A stretch of DNA of 8,031 bases from Prevotellaceae bacterium UBA1746 (lineage in GTDB: Bacteria > Bacteroidota > Bacteroidia > Bacteroidales > Bacteroidaceae), in contig DCHS01000040.1 of assembly GCA_002314875.1 (NCBI GenBank), forward strand, positions 1-8,031, given 5' to 3'. The position numbers were made by a program, and so were the translations under genes. Positions within the stretch are counted from its first letter, which is position 1. The number at the start of each line of letters is the position of its first letter. Positions 5,647 to 8,031 of the stretch are shown here, in pieces. Below the pieces are notes generated by a model. That model had not been told where the DNA came from, did not search any database, and saw only the letters and a program-made list of their open reading frames with translations.

Positions 5647-7836
5647 ATGAAAATACGCCTTTTTGTTTTCCTTATATCACTGCTATCCTTGGTCTGCTTC
5701 TCCACTCAAGCGCTTGCAACAAAGATGGTTCCTGGCACCTATCGTATTGAGGCCGTTGCCTATACGGGAGGAAGCATTGTACTGGGTTCGTCTTATGGCA
5801 TGGAGGATACGCCTTACTTCTATTCTTACGAATCCTCCGGCGACGATGTGCTTTGGAATTTTGAACTCCAGGATGATGGTTGCTACACCATTTCCTCTAA
5901 ACTTGAGGGCAGTTACATTACCTTTACAGGCCGTTATGAGGGGAACTATAAGTATCTGGAACCCACGGATTATATAGATGGAGAATACAGCCATTGGAAA
6001 GTAGAGAGCACGGGAAGTGAAAGTCTTTCCATTGTCAATTGTGCAGAGCCTTCTCATCATTTTCATGTTCGCAATAGTGGAACTGTCGGCTCCTATGCCG
6101 GTGATACGGATTTGGGTACTGCCAGTCGTTTTGTCCTCTATACGCCCGACGGAAAGGCTGTGAACGGTGAAGTAGAAAAGGTTAATTATATCTCTTTCCT
6201 TGAAACCATGCGTTTCGATGGTGTCCCCGCGCTCTATGATAAGGCTGGAAACCGTTTCCTGATTACGATTTCCGAGAATCAGCGTGGTCAGAAAGCCTAT
6301 CGTCCTATCATCAATGTTGAACTTCCAGATAGCTTGAAGTTATATATTGAGGGCCATACGATCAAGGATGGGATAAAATACGAAACGACGGAATATGACA
6401 AGGGCAATGAGTTGCCGCTGCAACTTTATTCTGGCAATAATATTGTTCAGGAGTGTGGTCTCGTCTTCACTTATCTTCCTATCGTAACCCTTACCGGCAA
6501 TGACTTCGGTCCCAGCAACCGTCCTGGCACTTTCCGCATTACCAGTGTGGATCGTGATTCTACTTATCACATGCAAACCCATTGGCGTGGAAATACCTCA
6601 TTGTGGTATCCCAAGAAAAACTATGCAGTGAAACTGACCGATGCCAATGGCGAAAGTATCAGCCGCAAGGTCCTCGGCATGCGCGATGACAATCACTGGA
6701 TTCTTGACGCCATGCAGATTGATGTGGCTCGTATGCGAAACCGTGTCTCTACGGATCTTTGGAATGACTACCATGTAGGACCTTATTATATACAGGAGGC
6801 TCCGAAAGCAAAACTCGGTACCAGCGGTCATTTTGTGGAGATGATTCTAAATGGTAAATACAACGGCCTCTATTGTCTCACCGAGAAGATGGACCGTAAG
6901 GAATTCCGCATCACGAAGACTACCGAACAGACAGATTCTACCGATTTTGCTATTCACGGTCTGTTCTACAAGGCGACAGAGTGGAGTACTGCGGCCTATT
7001 TTGGCGGTACTGCAGGAGAGGTTCTGCCCGATGAGCCCCTTGACGAGAATTTCAGTTGGAACGGCTGGTTCGAAATCAAATATCCCGATGTTGAAGATGG
7101 TGAAGTGGGTACATGGGGACCGCTCTATAGTGCCATTCAGTTTGTTTCAGAGTCGGGAGACCGTACTTTCAAGACGAATGTAGCAGATTATTTCGATTTG
7201 CCCGTTCTCCGTGACTATTGGCTCCTTATTGAATTGTGCAAGGCTGATGACAATAAGGCAAAGAATATCCTATGGGCAATTCGCGATATGCAGGAGAGTC
7301 AGAAACTGACCCTCGGTGTCTGGGATTTGGATGGTACGTGGGGGAGGACTTGGAATGGTACAACACGTAATGCGGAATCTGCTTTCACACAGGAAGGAAG
7401 TGGTAACCGAATCTTCTATCGTCTTGCAACATTGAACCCCAACAATTGGAATGAGAATTTGGCCGAGCGCTATGCTGAACTGCGTTCCAGTGGCATTTTC
7501 AATGTTGAGTCTATTATGGAACGCTTTGAAACCTACGCGCAACTTTTCCAGGACAGTGGGGCTGATAAGCGCGAGAATTCTCTTTGGAAGAATACCCAGA
7601 ATGTTACTCCCGAATGGGAAGAAGAGATGCCGTACATTCGCCAGTGGATTACCGATCGCTTCCTTCAGATGGACGCACAGTATGGTTATGATCCCATCGT
7701 TGGTATTTCCACTCTCTGCGCAGACGCATCCTCCCTTACTGCCCCCATCTACTACGATCTCCAAGGCCGTCAGGTTTCTCGTTTGGAGAAGGGCCATATT
7801 TATATTTATCAGGGCAGAAAAGTTCTGCGGGAATAG
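5647..7836 (+). CDS. Secreted CotH-kinase-family protein with N-terminal beta-trefoil-like region and C-terminal sorting-like tail
   Basis: This 729-residue protein starts with a signal peptide (1-24, MKIRLFVFLISLLSLVCFST then QALA). Residues about 27-166 resemble a ricin-type beta-trefoil (W/F-x-(L/I) repeats such as VLWNFELQDDGCYTISS and SHWKVESTGSESLSIV); this is a pattern judgement. Residues about 175-290 are unassigned. Residues about 290-680 form the CotH kinase domain: RGN at 314-316 followed by YPKKNYAVKL, the GLYCLTEKMDR block at 407-417, ADDNKAKN at 533-540 and WDLDGTWG at 559-566, the latter two carrying the conserved Asp/Asn residues expected for nucleotide and metal binding. In spore formers CotH phosphorylates coat proteins; in Bacteroidota the role of these secreted homologues is not known to me. 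The last 30 residues (YYDLQGRQV...GHIYIYQGRKV) match a tail common at the end of exported Prevotella-type proteins, resembling type IX secretion sorting tails; surface location is inferred. Kinase activity is untested. Confidence 0.85.
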   Translation: MKIRLFVFLISLLSLVCFSTQALATKMVPGTYRIEAVAYTGGSIVLGSSYGMEDTPYFYSYESSGDDVLWNFELQDDGCYTISSKLEGSYITFTGRYEGNYKYLEPTDYIDGEYSHWKVESTGSESLSIVNCAEPSHHFHVRNSGTVGSYAGDTDLGTASRFVLYTPDGKAVNGEVEKVNYISFLETMRFDGVPALYDKAGNRFLITISENQRGQKAYRPIINVELPDSLKLYIEGHTIKDGIKYETTEYDKGNELPLQLYSGNNIVQECGLVFTYLPIVTLTGNDFGPSNRPGTFRITSVDRDSTYHMQTHWRGNTSLWYPKKNYAVKLTDANGESISRKVLGMRDDNHWILDAMQIDVARMRNRVSTDLWNDYHVGPYYIQEAPKAKLGTSGHFVEMILNGKYNGLYCLTEKMDRKEFRITKTTEQTDSTDFAIHGLFYKATEWSTAAYFGGTAGEVLPDEPLDENFSWNGWFEIKYPDVEDGEVGTWGPLYSAIQFVSESGDRTFKTNVADYFDLPVLRDYWLLIELCKADDNKAKNILWAIRDMQESQKLTLGVWDLDGTWGRTWNGTTRNAESAFTQEGSGNRIFYRLATLNPNNWNENLAERYAELRSSGIFNVESIMERFETYAQLFQDSGADKRENSLWKNTQNVTPEWEEEMPYIRQWITDRFLQMDAQYGYDPIVGISTLCADASSLTAPIYYDLQGRQVSRLEKGHIYIYQGRKVLRE

Positions 7837-7875
7837 TCCCTCTTTCCGTTTTTCAATATAGTTCCCGTCGTGCAA

Positions 7876-7898
7876 GTTTGGGCGTATTTCGCCCAAAC
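7876..7898. repeat. Perfect 9 bp inverted repeat downstream of the CotH-like gene
   Basis: GTTTGGGCG (7876-7884) pairs exactly with CGCCCAAAC (7890-7898) around a TATTT loop, 40 bases after the CotH-like stop codon. It has no T-run after it, so it may protect the mRNA 3' end or aid the terminator at 7911-7937. Confidence 0.6.
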
Positions 7899-7910
7899 AT
7901 CTGGACACAA

Positions 7911-7937
7911 AAAAAGAAGCCTTTTGGGCTTCTTTTT
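7911..7937. terminator. Bidirectional intrinsic terminator
   Basis: An 11 bp stem, AAAAAGAAGCC (7911-7921) with GGCTTCTTTTT (7927-7937), surrounds a TTTTG loop. The A-run on one side and T-run on the other give a U-tract in both directions, so it can end the CotH-like mRNA rightward and anything transcribed leftward from the right edge, including the tRNA-like sequence next to it. Confidence 0.88.
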
Positions 7938-7959
7938 GCGGTGCGTACGGGACTTGAAC
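7938..7959 (-). pseudogene. tRNA-like 3' fragment (T-loop, T-stem and acceptor 3' strand), no matching 5' half
   Basis: Read on the - strand, the sequence TTCAAGT (T-loop), CCCGT (T-stem 3' strand), ACGCACC (acceptor 3' strand) and G (discriminator) follow one another with tRNA spacing, and a terminator follows a few bases later, as for real tRNA genes. But the 5 bases before the loop (GAAGG) do not pair properly with CCCGT, and no GGTGCGT-like acceptor 5' strand occurs at the expected distance within the window. It is therefore either a tRNA remnant, an attachment-site scar or chance similarity. Confidence 0.35.
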
Positions 7960-8031
7960 CTTCCGCACTTATACGATTTTGTCTTAATTGTCAATCTTCA
8001 TGTTAAAACCTTAAGCTATAGGCGCTTAGGT

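Noticed and set aside
7270..7968. A 232-codon - strand ORF opposite the CotH-like gene
   Set aside because: It overlaps the strongly supported CotH-like gene and runs through the terminator and tRNA-like sequence; no domain can be recognised.
7938..8015. A complete functional tRNA gene on the - strand
   Set aside because: The T-stem 5' strand does not pair, no 7 bp acceptor partner lies at tRNA distance and no 5 bp anticodon stem with a 7-base loop could be found.

Overview
The window looks like chromosomal DNA of a Bacteroidota bacterium, most likely a Prevotella-like member of the Bacteroidales. This is inferred from promoter architecture (TTG, 20 bp, then TAnnTTTG, found exactly upstream of two genes, nearly so upstream of a third, and once without an obvious gene), the lack of Shine-Dalgarno sequences, and the gene types: a membrane-anchored FKBP, a secreted multidomain GH20 hexosaminidase, and a secreted CotH-like protein with a DLQGR...GRK C-terminal tail. 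No sequence search was possible, so the genus is not certain.

Layout from left to right: (1) the 3' end of an AraC-type regulator on the + strand, cut by the window edge, followed by a long hairpin terminator; (2) a repeat array (three ~29 bp units and then four 9 bp units); (3) a membrane-anchored FKBP-type peptidyl-prolyl isomerase on the - strand; (4) about 640 bp without a convincing gene, holding a well-formed promoter, a 7 bp inverted repeat, a second repeat array of the same type and the leader of the next gene; (5) a DASS/SLC13-type sodium:dicarboxylate transporter on the + strand; (6) a bidirectional terminator; (7) a secreted GH20 beta-N-acetylhexosaminidase on the - strand; (8) a 137 bp divergent intergenic region with two back-to-back promoters; (9) a secreted CotH-kinase-family protein on the + strand; (10) two hairpins and, at the right edge, a sequence resembling the 3' end of a tRNA on the - strand without a matching 5' half.

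Each gene appears to be its own transcription unit; there is no operon. The hexosaminidase and the CotH-like protein share a divergent promoter region and are both exported, so they may act together at the cell envelope, but this is only inferred from position. The transporter would take up C4-dicarboxylates such as succinate, fumarate or malate, central metabolites in this phylum. The least explained elements are the two related repeat arrays around the FKBP gene, the promoter far upstream of the transporter, the domain make-up of the CotH-like protein and the tRNA-like fragment. I see no clear defence system, CRISPR array, transposase or integrase in the window.
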